Of a DNA stretch of 64,000 bases, positions 35,884 through 48,019 are shown one piece after another. Source of the stretch: Bufo bufo (lineage: Eukaryota; Chordata; Amphibia; Anura; Bufonidae); NCBI RefSeq assembly GCF_905171765.1, contig NC_053390.1:507521444-507585443 (forward strand), given 5' to 3'. A model generated the notes under the pieces. That model saw only the letters and a list, made by a program, of their open reading frames with translations. It had not been told where the DNA came from and did no database searches. The stretch's first letter is position 1; each line of letters begins with the position of its first letter. The position numbers and the translations under genes are program-made.

Positions 35884-36186
35884 TATAATCTGGCGAGGTC
35901 CACACAATGCTATGGGATTTTACATCAAAACTCATGTGTGTAAACCCAGTGCCATTCAATACATTTTCCACTTCACCACCAGTAAGATTCATCTGCCGAA
36001 TTAGGTTGTCATCTACTACATACAGCAATGCCTTTTCCCAGTTGAGCAGCATGTGCTGTATAGCATTTACAGACTGATAAATAATCTTTGTCCCTGATCC
36101 GGTGTGCTTGGTCACACACACTTTGTTTTTTTCACAAGGGAGCCAATAGATATTTCCTGTAGCAATGTCGATTTTCACCATACACA
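35884..36186 (-). CDS. LRP exon w6: divergent propeller blades
   Basis: 303-nt phase 1-1 exon covering two to three blades: KIDIATGNIYWLPCEKNK, EKALLYVVDDNLIRQMNLTG and HSIVWTSPDYS. Only the first keeps the I-Y-W aromatic pair; the others read L-Y-V-V and I-V-W-T, so this propeller is unusually divergent. The first blade has two extra cysteines (LPCEKNKVC). The donor is gtaagt at 35878-35883. Confidence 0.92.
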
Positions 36187-36357
36187 CTAAAAAATAAAAA
36201 AAACAACTCTGGATTGCAGAAGACAATAGCATGAAGTTCAAGTTTTCAAAATTTACATACAATTAAAAAGTACTTTTAATGTCAATTGTAACCATGTTCC
36301 ATAAATGCTAAAGTAGACCAATTTGTAACATTTCCTCTAATCGATCACTGAAAATAC

Positions 36358-36579
36358 CTGCTGCACCAGTGTGGATAACTTTCGGATTTTCAAATTGGAT
36401 CAGATTAGATCGCCAGAGAAGGCCATGGTCATCTGTCCAGTATACAAGGTTTCGTTTCCAGTCAAAAGCCATCAAATTTATCTTTGGTGAATGCCAGACA
36501 GTCTGTTTCTTAGAGGCACCTTGAAATCCCAATTCCAATACATAAATTCCAGTACTAGTTCCATACAGGACCTTCAGAT
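36358..36579 (-). CDS. LRP exon w5: start of second propeller
   Basis: 222-nt phase 1-1 exon. It begins with the first strand LKVLYGTSTGIYVLEL and contains LMAFDWKRNLVYWTDDHGLLWR, a clear YWTD blade. It follows w4 after a 107-base intron. Confidence 0.92.
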
Positions 36580-36686
36580 CTAGGTAACAAAAAATAAAAA
36601 TAAAAAAAACACAGAAGAAAGTTAATTGAATGAAAATATTGAACATAAAGCAAATATCACTTGTCTATGTAAACGCAAGTACTCAC

Positions 36687-36812
36687 TTTCACATTTTCCA
36701 GAGGGTAAAAGGAACAATCCGGCAGGGCAAGCACACTTGTACGATTTGGCCAATACAGGTGACAGCAAACAGATGTGACTACAGGTCCCCAGAGAACATG
36801 GAGAACGCTCCT
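36687..36812 (-). CDS. LRP exon w4: EGF-like module
   Basis: 126-nt phase 1-1 exon encoding a single EGF-like module with six cysteines. The order is SPCSLGTCSHICLLSP, then YKCACPAGLFLLPSGKC. This is the propeller-closing EGF found after every YWTD propeller in the LRP family. The acceptor is at 36813-36814 and the donor is gtgagt. It joins w3 and w5 in frame. Confidence 0.92.
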
Positions 36813-37916
36813 CTAAGAAAATGAAATGGTTATAAATGAGGCTTGCTTTTCCTAGGGTGCCAACATTGCACTCTGATCGCCCATGATGCTGGAAGTTAGA
36901 CCTCTCCAGATATTGATTAACTATCCTATCTTCTCAACTTTGAACCACAGTTTACAGATCCACTTGAGACACAACAGCATAAGTACCCCCACTGAGAAAA
37001 TGATCGATTGACTACTGGCAAAGTGTTTTGGGCATGCTCTGACATATCTAGTAGATAAATGTGAAGAAAAGAATGGAACCCACTGGTCAGCACTGCCAGC
37101 AATATGAATGGAGAAGCAGCGTTCTTTAAATGTTCTTCAGTTTAAAAATTATAAATGGTAGACGCTTTTCTGGGACGGTGCGTCATTCATTAGGACAATA
37201 ACCGTGACATACACAAGGAAATTTAAAAACACTTTTGGTGGTCTGGCCAGGAAGGGGAGCGAAGCAACAGAGGCATATTCTGCATAATTAACAGAGTCCA
37301 TAATACAGTACATTGTATATAGTCCATGGTATAAGGTTCCTTTGTAGTAATAAGCATTTACATATTTCATGCTTGTTTTATTAGTTTACAGTCTTACAAG
37401 AAGCGCTTGCAAGGAACAGCTGTAGCGATCGCATCCAGCCCTTGTTTTGTTTTACAGGAGGCTCCACGCTTGTTACAATGTTAATGGTCATTGTAGCTAA
37501 AAGATTAATAAAAAATAAATATTCTATTATATTATATATATCCCCTTTGGAATGATATGGATTTCTGCACAAATTGGTCATAAAATGTGATCTTATCTTC
37601 ATCTAAGTCACAATAAACAATCACAGTCTGCTTAAACTAATAACACACAAAGAATTAAATGTTACCATGTTTTTATTGAACACACCATGGAAACATTCAC
37701 AGTGCAGGTGGGAAAAGTATGTGAACCCCTAGACTAATGACATCTCCAAAAGCTAATTGGAGTGAGGTGTCAGCCAACTGGAGTCCAATCAATGAAATGA
37801 GATTGGAGGTGTTACAGCTGCCCTGCCCTATAATAATAAAAAATAATAAAAACAAAAAAAAAAAAAACACCAGTTCTGGGTTTGCTTTTCACAAGATGCA
37901 TTGCCTGATGTGAATA

Positions 37917-38225
37917 ATGCCTAGCACAAAAGAGCTCTCAGAAGACATACGATTTAGAATTGTTGACTTGCATAAAGCTGGAAAGGGTTATAAAAGTATC
38001 TCCAAAAGCCTTGCTGTTCATCAGTCCACGGTAAGACAAATTTTCTATAAATGGAGAAAGTTCAGCACTGCTGCTACTCTCCCTAGGAGTGGCCGTCCTG
38101 TAAAGATGACTGCAAGAGCACAGCGCAGACTGCTCAATGAGGTGAAGAAGAATCCTAGAGTGTCAGCTAAAAAGACTTACAAAAGTCTCTGGCATATGCT
38201 AACATCCCTGTTAGCGAATCTATGA
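37917..38225 (+). pseudogene. Tc1-like transposase N-terminal fragment
   Basis: The plus-strand frame starts [20 protein letters not shown] and continues with [20 protein letters not shown] and SGRPVKM, the two helix-turn-helix regions and GRPR-like hinge of a Tc1-family transposase. It stops after about 102 residues and runs into a TA repeat at 38330, so the catalytic domain is missing. Confidence 0.85.
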
Positions 38226-38329
38226 TACGTAAAACACTAAAGAATGGATTTCATGGGAGGATACCACAGAGGAAACCAATGGTGTCCAAAAAAAACATTG
38301 CTACACATTTACAGTTGGCACAAGATAGA

Positions 38330-38338
38330 TATAGATAT

Positions 38339-38387
<49 letters not shown>

Positions 38388-38398
38388 ATATATAAATA
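38330..38398. repeat. (TA)n microsatellite
   Basis: A TA-dinucleotide tract, beginning with tagatatagata variants. It lies immediately before the Tc1 element at 38415. A related tract follows that element from 39983. Confidence 0.92.
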
Positions 38399-38414
38399 TT
38401 TATTACATATTATA

Positions 38415-39981
38415 CACTGCTCAAAAAAATAAAGGGAACACAAAAATAACACATCCTAGATCTGAGTTAATTAAATATTCTTCTGAAAAACTTTGTTCTT
38501 TACATAGTTGAATGTGCTGACAACAAAATCACAAAAAAAAAAAAAAATGGAAATCAAATTTTTCAACCCATGGAGGTCTGGATTTGGAGTCACACTCAAA
38601 ATTAAAGTGGAAAAACACACTACAGGCTGATCCAACTTTGATGTAATGTCCTTAAAACAAGTCAAAATGAGGCTCAGTAGTGTGTGTGGCCTCCAAGTGC
38701 CTGTATGACCTCCCTACAACACCTATGCATGCTCCTGATGAGGTGGCGGACGGTCTCCTGAGGGATCTCCTCCCAGACCTGGACTAAAGCATCTGCCAAC
38801 TCCTGGACAGTCTGTGGTGCAACGAGACGTTGGTGGATAGAGCGAGACATGATGTCCCAGATGTGCTCAATTGGATTCAGGTCTGGGGAACGGGCGGGCC
38901 AGTCCATAGCATCAATGCCTTCATCTTGCAGGAACTGCTGACACTCCAGCCACATGAGGTCTAGCAGTCTTGCATTAGGAGGAACCCAGGGCCAACCGCA
39001 CCAGCATATGGTCTCACAAGGGGTCTGAGGATCTCATCTCGGTACCTAATGGCAGTCAGGCTACCTCTGGCGAGCACATGGAGGGCTGTGCGGCCCTCCA
39101 AAGAAATGCCACCCCACACCATTACTAACCCAATGCCAAACCGGTCATGCTGGAGGATGTTGCAGGCAGCAGAATGTTCTCCACGGCGTCTCCAGACTCT
39201 GTCACGTCTGTCACATGTGCTCAGTGTGAACCTGCTTTCATCTGTGAAGAGCACAGGGCGAATTTGCCAATTTTGGTGTTTTCTGGCAAATGCCAAATGT
39301 CCTGCACGGTGTTGGGCTGTAAGCACAACCCCCACCTGTGGACGTCGGGCCCTCATATCACCCTCATGGAGTCTGTTTCTGACCGTTTGAGCAGATACAT
39401 GCACATTTGTGGCCTGCTGGTGGTCATTTTGCAGGGCTCTGGCAGTGCTCCTCCTGTTCCTCCTTGCACAAAGGCGGAGGTAGCGGTCCTGCTGCTGGGT
39501 TGTTGCCCTCCTACGGCCTCCTCCACATCTCCTGATGTACTAGCCTGTCTCCTGGTAGCGCCTCCATGCTCTGGACACTACGCTGACAGACACAGCAAAC
39601 CTTCTTGCCACAGCTCGCATTGATGTGCCATCCTGGATAAGCTGCACTACCTGAGCCACTTGTGTGGGTTGTAGACTCAGTCTCATGCTACCACTAGAGT
39701 GATAGCACCGCCAGCATTCAAAAGTGACCAAAACATCAGTCAGGAAGCATAGGAACTGAGAAGTGGTCAGGTCACCACCTGCAGAACCACTCCTTTATTG
39801 GGGGTATCTTGCTAATTGCCTATAATTTCCACCTGTTGTCTATCCCATTTGCACAACAGCATGTGAAATTGATTGTCACTCAGTGTTGCTTCCTAAGTGG
39901 ACAGTTTGATTTCACAGAAGTGTGATTGACTTGGAGTTACATTGTGTTGTTTAAGTGTTCCCTTTATTTTTTTGAGCAGTG
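38415..39981 (-). mobile_element. Tc1/mariner transposon, nearly complete
   Basis: The termini cactgctcaaaaaaataaag (38415) and ctttatttttttgagcagtg (39981) are perfect inverse copies and are flanked by TA on both sides. The element is 1567 bp, a normal Tc1 length, and carries a minus-strand transposase with only a few lesions. It sits in TA-repeat sequence inside the older Penelope-like copy. Confidence 0.93.
38674..39731 (-). pseudogene. Tc1-like transposase, few lesions
   Basis: Read 39731 to 38674: a helix-turn-helix region ([20 protein letters not shown]), a second DNA-binding part ([20 protein letters not shown]), then catalytic blocks [13 protein letters not shown] (first Asp), GPGFLLMQD (second Asp) and DWPARSPDLNPIEHIWDIM (Glu), so all three DDE residues are present. 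A frame break separates 39540 from 39404, and a small deletion after LMQD shifts frame near 38958. It looks recently inactivated. Confidence 0.9.
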
Positions 39982-39982
39982 T

Positions 39983-40080
39983 ATATAATTATATATATAT
40001 ATATATATATATATACATACATATACATATACACACATATATACACACATATACATACATCCATACATACCACACATACC
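39983..40080. repeat. TA/CA-rich simple repeat
   Basis: A mixed ta, catacata and cacatata tract directly after the Tc1 terminus. Confidence 0.85.
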
Positions 40081-41209
40081 TAACTGACTTGATTAGGGAA
40101 AGGTATGTGCATTAAAAAGTGATGGAATATCCTTCATTCCTCAGTGTGGGTAGTCAAATGGTTCACTATGTAGCAGGGTGGAGTGGCTATCAGGCGGTGT
40201 GCAGAGTCCCAATCCCACTAAAAGTGAACACTGCCCTTTGGATGGCTATACGCAGAACTTCTTAAGGCAGAGCGTAACAGAGACAAATAGTCAAAAGTAA
40301 AAAATATATAATAAGTATAGGTACAACCAGATAAAGATATATATTCCAACAAATTAGATCAGCAAGTGGATTTGTGTGGCCAAAGAAGAAATGCTGAGAC
40401 TAGTATATAAAAAAAAAAAGCGTACTTTTTTTTGTAGGAATAATAGAGGAATGGTCACAAGGGTACAAAGTATGACAAAAATAGCTGGCGATTATAAAAT
40501 GATTTCACCGATTTCATTAAGACCATGAGTATTTAGGGTGTGTCCAGTTGATAGATCCAATAGACCTCCCTTTTCTGCAAGTTTTCTAAGTGGCTAAATG
40601 GGTTGTCGGGTATAAAATCAATTGGGGTAATTTTCAGACGATGTTTCGCTTTATCCAGTGTGGGGGCACAATGTCTAGATAGGCAAAACATTCAGAAACA
40701 ATATTTTAAACAGTCTATGTTGGTTGACACGGCAATTTAATTCTTGTGTAGTATGTCCAACATATTGTAAGTCACATCCACACTAGTAAAAAATTTTTTT
40801 TTAGATATTATGAGGAGTGACATGCAAGATGATGTTTAATTGGAAATATACAGCTGTTGTGAGTGGATTTAAAGGACATCTGGTTATAGGTTATAATTTT
40901 GCAGCATAAGCATCGTACGGATCCACATTTAAAACTCCCCAATCTTAGAAGATACTTGGTGTTATAAGTGTCTTGTTGCAACTGATGTTTCGGTTTACTT
41001 GGAGCAAGAAGGTAGGTAATCTTGGGCCCACTGGGAAGATATTTGGATAAATGCAGATCCTGACATAGAATGTGCCTGTGCTTTTCAAGACTCTTTTGAA
41101 TGTATTTGTGTTAAACTGCGCGACGAACAGTATGTGGTTTGCTGTCTGCAAGGCTTTTGCATCGGGCATGAGACACTTGTGTATGTGACATGCTTTTTGT
41201 ATAGCATTT

Positions 41210-42707
41210 TTAACTAGCTTTTTTGGGTAGACTATCACTAAACCGCTTTTCTAGTATTTTTAGATTGCGATTTGTAGTCCTGGTGGCTCGTGCAGTTGTG
41301 TCTAATGCTTTTGCATTGGCCATATGGAATATTTTGTAGCCATTTTTTATGATGAAAACTAGTATAATGAATATAACTGTATCAACTGTTTTAAAGTAGG
41401 TTTTTGTGGATAATTGTTTTTGGTATGTGATAACTATATCCAAGAATTCTGTTGTCTTGTTATAATTTGGCGCAAGTGAAATGCCCCAATCAGTCATTTA
41501 ATGAATCACAAAATAATCCAGTAGAAATTCCTTCTCCAGCTCATACAATAAATATAGGTCGATATACCTTTTATGGTATATGATCTAGAATGTGTTAACT
41601 TTCGAACTCGCCGATAAACAAATTAGCGATGGACAGGGCAACTCCTGTCCCCATGGCGGTCCCTCAACATTGATGATAAATAGTATTGTTGTAGGTGAAG
41701 TAGTTATTTTCTAAAATAAGTCGCAAGCTCTCCTGAAAAAAATGCAATTTGCGGTAGTTTTAGTGTAATGTCGTTTTCAAGAGTTGTTTTTACACACCTT
41801 ATCTCAAGGTCATGCTGTATATTGGAGTACAGGGCATTGACGTCCACCAGTAGTGCATAGTCTTCTGACCGTGTAAATGTCTTAAAGTTCAAGTATGAGC
41901 TGGCAAGAATCGTGCAGATAACTGGACAAATTCTTTACACGGTTGGAGATGAAGATCCATATACATATATTGCGATAAATTGCTGGTTGCACAGTTTGCA
42001 TTCGATACAATGGGCCTACCTGGGGAATTCTCAATGTCCTTATGAATCTTTGGTAAATGATAAAAGTTTGGAGTGCTTGGAGACTTTGGTGATAGAAAAT
42101 TGCGCTCTTTTGTTTGTTCATTTATTTTCATATGCGTTTTTATAAGATTGTTCAGTTTTATTGTTATTTCTGGGATTGGATTATGTGTAACACGTTCATA
42201 GTACGTTTCATCGTTAAGAATTTTCTGGGCTTCTGATTCCTAGTCTATCATTTTGTATGACAATTCTCCCTCCCTTATCAGCGGGGCAGATAATTATTTC
42301 GCCATTGTATTTTACGGAGTCAAGGGCCCTCTGCTGTAATTTAGTAAGATTCCGCTTATTGTTAAATTTGTTTGGCTGGTCAACAATCTTCCTCAAATCA
42401 GATGATAGGTCAAAAAAGGTTGGAATGTAGTGCCCCTGGGTCTGTAGTGAAAGAAGAAGAAAAAATAAAAATTTGGGGAGGACATCAAGGTGTTTGAATG
42501 TCTCCTCACTTATAGGGTTATTATGGTAAGATCTACTGGTTGTCCCTTTTTCTCCATCAATTCCAATGGTCTGATTGTATAGAGATTGTTTTCATTAATC
42601 TCAGTCTCAAAGTATCTTTTTATTGTGAGGTTGTGTCTGAATTTTTTTATATCTATAAAAAGTTCTAGGAGGGTTAATTTTATTATATTGGCAAAAAGAT
42701 AGCACAT
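41210..42707 (-). pseudogene. Penelope-like reverse transcriptase, broken
   Basis: Minus-strand segments include ALDSVKYNGEIIICPADKGG, FYHLPKIHKDIENSPGRPIV, YALLVDVNALYSNIQHDLE and DWGISLAPNYNKTTEFLDI. The P-K-I-H-K, G-R-P-I-V and V-x-A-L-Y-x-N-I blocks are typical of Penelope-like reverse transcriptases. Several frames are needed to follow it, and the Y-x-D-D catalytic motif was not found intact. Confidence 0.85.
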
Positions 42708-43247
42708 TTTATCAGGTCTGAGTAGATATTACTGATTGGTGCACTAAGTATTGTTGTGACATCACATGTATGTATGGACAGCAGAGAAACAGTAATTCCT
42801 ATCACACTACCTAATACCCTGTGCTGTAACCTATCTAACCTACACAGACTCTCCAACTATCTGTAAAATTTTATATATAATACATTTTATACACACACTA
42901 ACTAATGTAATTGACTAGGCAATATAAATTACTCAGCAAAGCACAGAGCGCAGTAATGTCTCTCACAACTGCAAAAAACTGCAGAAAATAGCTGCTGGGG
43001 AGGTTCTTCTATAGTAAGGGGTAGGCAACTTTCCTATTGGTTGCTAGGGATGTTGCCAAGCTCTGATAAAGATATAACTGTTCTCTCTTTGGCCCACAAG
43101 CAAGGAGGGAGGTTGCCGATGGGAAAAAAAAAAACTAGAATATTCGCAATTACAAATTTATAGCACTAGATTCTCGATTTTTTGCGAATTCTCTAAGTGA
43201 CGATATTCACAAACATTCGTGATTAGAATATTCACGCTCAACACTAC
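42708..43247. repeat. hAT-type MITE between the two Penelope-like copies
   Basis: The right end attcacgctcaacactac, together with the interior ctttggcccacaagcaagg and tatagcactagattctcg, matches the family of the element at 7481-7848. I could not define the left end. It occupies the centre of the inverted Penelope arrangement. Confidence 0.55.
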
Positions 43248-43995
43248 CGCCCAGGAGGACGTATTGTCAGTTTGATTTGTATATCAGGATACCACAAGTT
43301 CCCACTGTAGTAGTCTCTGTAAGAAGTATTCCATTCTGTAGTTGCAGTAGTGGTAAAACCGGCAAATTACTCCAAATGGCAGCCGTCCCTCCTTTAGAGA
43401 GATCTTTCGGACCCAGGTCCTCCAGTAACTGTGGCGACGTCCTTCGCTAATTTGTTTATCGGCAAGTTCGAAAGGAAACACATTCTAGATCATCCCATAT
43501 ATTGCAAACAGATCAGATACTATAAAAAAGGTATATCGACAATATATTTATCGTATGGGATGGGATTTTGAGATTCATTAAACACCGATTGGGGCATTTC
43601 ACTTACGCCAAATTATAACCCAACCGAATTCTTGGATCTCGGTTTTCACATACCAAAATAATTATCCACAAAAATCTACTTTAAAACAGTTGATAGTTCT
43701 ATCCATTATGCTAGTCATCATAAAAAATGGCTACAAAATATTCCATATGGCCAATGCAAACGCATTAGTCACAACTGCACGAGTGACCAGGACTACAATT
43801 AAACGATCTAAAATACTAGAAGAGGTTTAGTGATCAAGGCTACCCAAAAATGCTAGTCAAAAATGCATGTCACATACACAAGACGAGTGTCTCATGCCCG
43901 GTGCAAAAGCATTGCAGACAGCAAATGACATACTGTTAGTCACACAGTTTAAACACAAATACATTCAAGAGTCTTGAAAAGCACGGGCACATTCT

Positions 43996-44397
43996 ATGTC
44001 AGAATCCGCATTTATCCAAATATATCTTCCCAGTGGGCCCAAGATTACCTACAGACGTGCACCTACTATTAGAAATATTCTTGCTCCAAGTAAACCGAAT
44101 CAGTTGCGACAAGACACTTATAACACCAAGTATCCTCTAAAATTGGGGAGTTTTAAATGTGGATCCGTACGATGCTTATGCTGCAAAATTATAACCAATA
44201 ACCAGACGCGCTTTAAATCCACTCACAACAGCTGTATATTTCCAATTAAACATCCTCTTACATGTCACTCCTCGTACGTCATTTTTTTACTAGAGTGTGA
44301 CTTACAATATGTTGGACTTGCTACACAAGAATTGCATTGCCGTGTCAACCAACAGACTGCGTTTCAAATATCGTTTCTGAACGTTGTGCCTATCTAG
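43996..44397 (+). pseudogene. Penelope-like GIY-YIG endonuclease region, truncated
   Basis: A 133-residue plus-strand frame with a Cys-rich linker (KCGSVRCLCCKI) and YVIFLLECDLQYVGLATQEL, which matches the Y-x-I...Y-V-G core of the GIY-YIG endonuclease in Penelope-like elements. The frame ends soon after, while the coding similarity continues in another frame. The minus copy has the same region at about 40690-41100. Confidence 0.85.
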
Positions 44398-45050
44398 ACA
44401 TTGTGCCTCCACACTGGATAAAGCGAAACATCCTCTGAAAATTACCCAAAATTGATTTTATACCCGACAACCCGTTTAACTGCTTTGCCAACTGGACACC
44501 CGAAATCCTCATGGTCTTCATGAAATCATTTTATAATCTCCAGCTATTTTTGTCATACTTTGTACCCTTGCGACCATTCCTCTATTCCTACAAAAAAATT
44601 TTTTTTCTCTTTTCTTTATATACTCGTCTCAGCATTTTTTTGCGAGATTAGAGATTAGAGAATAGAGATTAGAGAGACTATATCTCTTAGATACAATGAC
44701 CATTAACATTGTAACAAACACAGAGCGCAGAGCTGGTAAGGGATCGCGGAGTCTCCTGTAGAACAAGCGCTGGATGCGATCGCTACAGTTGTTCCCTGCA
44801 AGCACTCCTTGTAAAGACTAAACTAATAAAACAAGCATGAAACATGTAAATGCTTATTACTACAAAGGAACCTTGTACCATGGACTATTTACAATATATT
44901 ATGGACTTGGTTAATTATGCAGAACATGCCTTTGTTGCTTCCCTCCCCTGGCCAGCCCACCAAAAGTGTTTTAAAATTTTTTCTTGTGAAGGTCACTTTG
45001 TTATTGTCCTGATGAAGGGGACGCGCCATCCCAGAAAAGCATTGACCATT

Positions 45051-45096
<46 letters not shown>
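45051..45096. repeat. (TA)n microsatellite
   Basis: A pure TA tract inside the 3' tail of the plus Penelope-like copy, followed by a T-run. Confidence 0.93.
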
Positions 45097-45104
<8 letters not shown>

Positions 45105-45195
45105 TTTAAACGAACTCTGCTTCTCCATCCATATTGCTGGCAGTGCAGGCCAGTGGGTTCCACTTTTTTTTCCACATTATCTACAAAATCATCCT

Positions 45196-46039
45196 GGTAC
45201 TAGTTCATTCGAGCCAGGAGGGAACCTGGGCAGCAGCACAGCATCACCTTATGCTGGTAAGGATTAAAAACCAGCGAAGCAGTCATAGCTGTTGTGCATA
45301 CTCAACAGCATCTGGTAAGCGCATATACCTTACTATATCTGCACATCTTTCAAGGAGATATTGCACATGAGGCACTGTATGTTTTTGTTTTTCTTTTATC
45401 TGTATATATCTGACATATCTTGAGAGAGGAGGAGGAGGTGAGCTGTGTCCAACACCTTATCAATGGTGACTCCAGCTTCACAAGGATTGTGTCAGTTTTT
45501 TTATGTGGTTAAGCAAAAAAAAAAAAAACAGCTCCAGAATTTGCATGGTCCACAGAGGGAAGGACATTACAGATGCGTACTCAGTTTCCTTCAGGGCATA
45601 AATAAAATGGCAAACTCCTGTGCTCAAACACTTTTTGGCCAAAAACATGACAAAAAAGAAAAAATTACAGGCAGTTTTGGATGCTATGCTTTATAAAAAA
45701 AATTATAAAAAAGCCACTGAAGACTGAAACACCGTATTTTTCACCCTATTAGAGGCACTACTCCCCCCTATCAGTGTGTGTTATGGCGTTCTAAAGCGTT
45801 GATTGGTACCGGAGAGTGGTGAATGCAGCACTCCCTGGTCGGGCTCTGTACTCCCCACTCTGTCAGGGAGCACTGTACTGTGACCCGTGCACGGCTCGAG
45901 GACGTTGGCACTGTCACCTCACATTGTGTGATGTTGGGTCACAGTACAGAGCGACTGGAAGACCAGTAAGAGCACTGGATCTCCAGAGCGGTGGCATCTG
46001 GAGCAGGAGAGGAAAGATAATTACTCTTACCGGTAATTG
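45196..46039. other. Intron sequence, possible truncated palindromic repeat
   Basis: No gene. Bases about 45835-45960 contain ctgtactgtgacccgtgc and gggtcacagtacagagcg, a partial inverted repeat suggesting a MITE adjoining the DIRS element. Otherwise nothing is recognised. Confidence 0.45.
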
Positions 46040-46329
46040 GTTTTTCCAATAGCCTCCACAACGGCACTCACAGAAGGGTATCCCCACCCCCAGGACAGGA
46101 AACAACGTAGAAGTGGAAGATTTAAATGGCTTCCTCTCCCTTACCTATTCAGTCAATAAGAGGACATGGAAATGATGCAAGAAACAATATGTATTAACAA
46201 CTAAGGATAATTACATCATTATAGTAAAGATCAAAAAATAATATAAAAAGGGTGGGAAATCCCAGTGTCGTTGTGGAGGCTATTGGAAAAACAAATTCAC
46301 ACTCAGGAGGATTGACAGAGTAAATATGC

Positions 46330-47112
46330 TTAGGGAGGGACTGCAGCTGAAAGTACTCTGCGACCAAAGGACAAGTCCTGGTTTCTATAAACGTTCAACC
46401 TGTAAGGGTTAAAGAAAGTCATATAGCTGGGCCATGTGGCTGCCCTACAAATCTGATCGAACGAGACTGATGCGGCTTCGGCCCATGAGGAGGATACTGC
46501 TCTGGTGGAATGAGCTCTAATACCCTCGGGAGGTTGAAGATTCTTCTGTAAATAGGCAGATCTGATCATACTTTTAATCCATCAGGCTATAGTTGGCTTA
46601 CTGGCGGCTCGACCTTTGTTGGGGCCTTGGAACTGTAGAAACAACTGGTCAGAACATCTAAAGGAGGTAGTGTTGCTCAGGTAGCAAAGAACGGCTCTTC
46701 TCACATCCAAGTTATACCTTTTTTCTTTCTCAGGATGGTGAAGGGCAGAAGGAAGGCAGCGAGATTTCCTGCTCGCAATGGAATCTGGAAACAACCTTGG
46801 GAAGGAAGGCTGGACAGTGCTTTAGGATTATACGATCATCCAGAATTACTAAATATGGAGACCTGCAGGAAAAAGCCTGGATTTCCCCGATTCTTCTGGC
46901 AGTTATTGCCGCAAGAAACACTGTTTTGAGCGCGAGTAGTTTCAGAGGGATTTCGTCAACTGGTTCAAACGGAGGATACATTAGAACCGAAAGAACTAGG
47001 TTGAGATCCCAGGGCACGACAGTAGGACGAGATATAGGGACACTCCTCATAGCACCTTTTAGAAAGTGCCTGATCAATAGGGATTCTGACTATTTAATGT
47101 CCAAGAATGCAC
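46330..47112 (-). pseudogene. DIRS tyrosine recombinase, catalytic part
   Basis: Read 47112 to 46330: LIRHFLKGAMRS, LLALKTVFLAAITARRIGEI (the first catalytic Arg region), a middle with YNLDVRRAVLCYL, and IRAHSTRAVSSSWA (the H-x-x-R box), then FYNPYRLNV-like sequence where the Tyr lies (MTFFNPYRLNV). The set matches a DIRS YR domain. Two frame changes, near 46735 and 46580, break it. Confidence 0.86.
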
Positions 47113-47116
47113 TTAA

Positions 47117-47588
47117 AGAGGACCTTTCACCGATTATTACACTATGAACTAACTATACAGACATGTAGAGCGGCGCCCGGGGATCTCACTACACTTACTA
47201 TTATCCCCGGGCGCCGCTCCGTTCTCCCGCTATGCCCTCCGGTATCTCCGCTCACTAAGTTATAGTAGGCGGAGATTCCAGTCACTAAGTTATGGTAGGC
47301 GGAGTCAGCCCTTGTTCTGCTCTAGCGCTGGCCAATCGCAGCGCAGAGCTCACAGCCTGGGAGGTTATTTTCTCCCAGGCTGTGAGCTCTGCAATGCGAT
47401 TGGCCAGCGCTACAGAAGAACAAGGGCAGACTCCGCCTACCATAACTTAGTGAACGGAGATACCGGAGGGCATAACTGGAGAATGGAGCGGCGCCCGGGG
47501 ATAATAGTAAGTGCAGTGAGATCCCCGGGCGCCGCTCTACAGGTCTGTATAGTTAGTTCATAGTGTAATAATCGGTGAAAGGTCCTCT
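47117..47588. mobile_element. Perfect-armed foldback MITE with TTAA target
   Basis: The arms run agaggacctttcaccgattattacactatg... inverse to ...cggtgaaaggtcctct, extending through gcggcgcccggggat and ggccagcgct with a short central loop. It is flanked by TTAA at 47113-47116 and 47589-47592. It is non-coding and inserted in the DIRS recombinase frame. Confidence 0.92.
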
Positions 47589-48019
47589 TTAACCACCTCA
47601 GCCCCCAGTGCTTAAACACCCTGAAAGACCAGGCCACTTTTTACACTTCTGACCTACACTACTTTCACCGTTTATTGCTCGGTCATGCAACTTACCACCC
47701 AAATGAATTTTACCTCCTTTTCTTCTCACTAATAGAGCTTTCATTTGGTGGTATTTCATTGCTGCTGACATTTTTACTTTTTTTGTTATTAATCGAAATT
47801 TAACGATTTTTTTGCAAAAAAATGACATTTTTCACTTTCAGTTGTAAAATTTTGCAAAAAAAACGACATCCATATATAAATTTTGCTCTAAATTTATTGT
47901 TCTACATGTCTTTGATAAAAAAATATGGTTTGGGTAAAAGTTATAGCGTTTACAAACTATGGTACAAAAATGTGAATTTCCGCTTTTTGAAGCAGCTCTG
48001 ACTTTCTGAGCACCTGTCA

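Larger units (their letters stand above)
37045..42707 (-). mobile_element. Penelope-like element, minus copy, interrupted
   Basis: Read from 42707 downward: reverse-transcriptase coding (42707-41210), a GIY-YIG-type region (about 41100-40690), then a 3' tail that resumes at 37600-37045 after an insertion containing two Tc1-type elements and TA repeats. The tail matches the plus copy at 44690-45190, for example the inverse of gaagcagagttc, ccagcaatat and aaaagcattgacc. Stops and frameshifts are common. Confidence 0.82.
43260..45195 (+). mobile_element. Penelope-like element, plus copy, 5'-truncated
   Basis: It starts within reverse-transcriptase coding (FIGKFERKHILDHPI near 43445, then DWGISLTPNYNP), passes through the GIY-YIG region and ends in the 3' tail shared in inverse with 37045-37620. 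Much of the sequence is closely similar to the minus copy, including tgtggatccgtacgatgcttatgctgcaaaattataacc. A TA tract (45051-45096) sits within the tail. Confidence 0.82.

Noticed and set aside
39049..39623. Plus-strand frames of 113 and 158 codons
   Set aside because: Antisense shadows of the well-supported Tc1 transposase on the minus strand.
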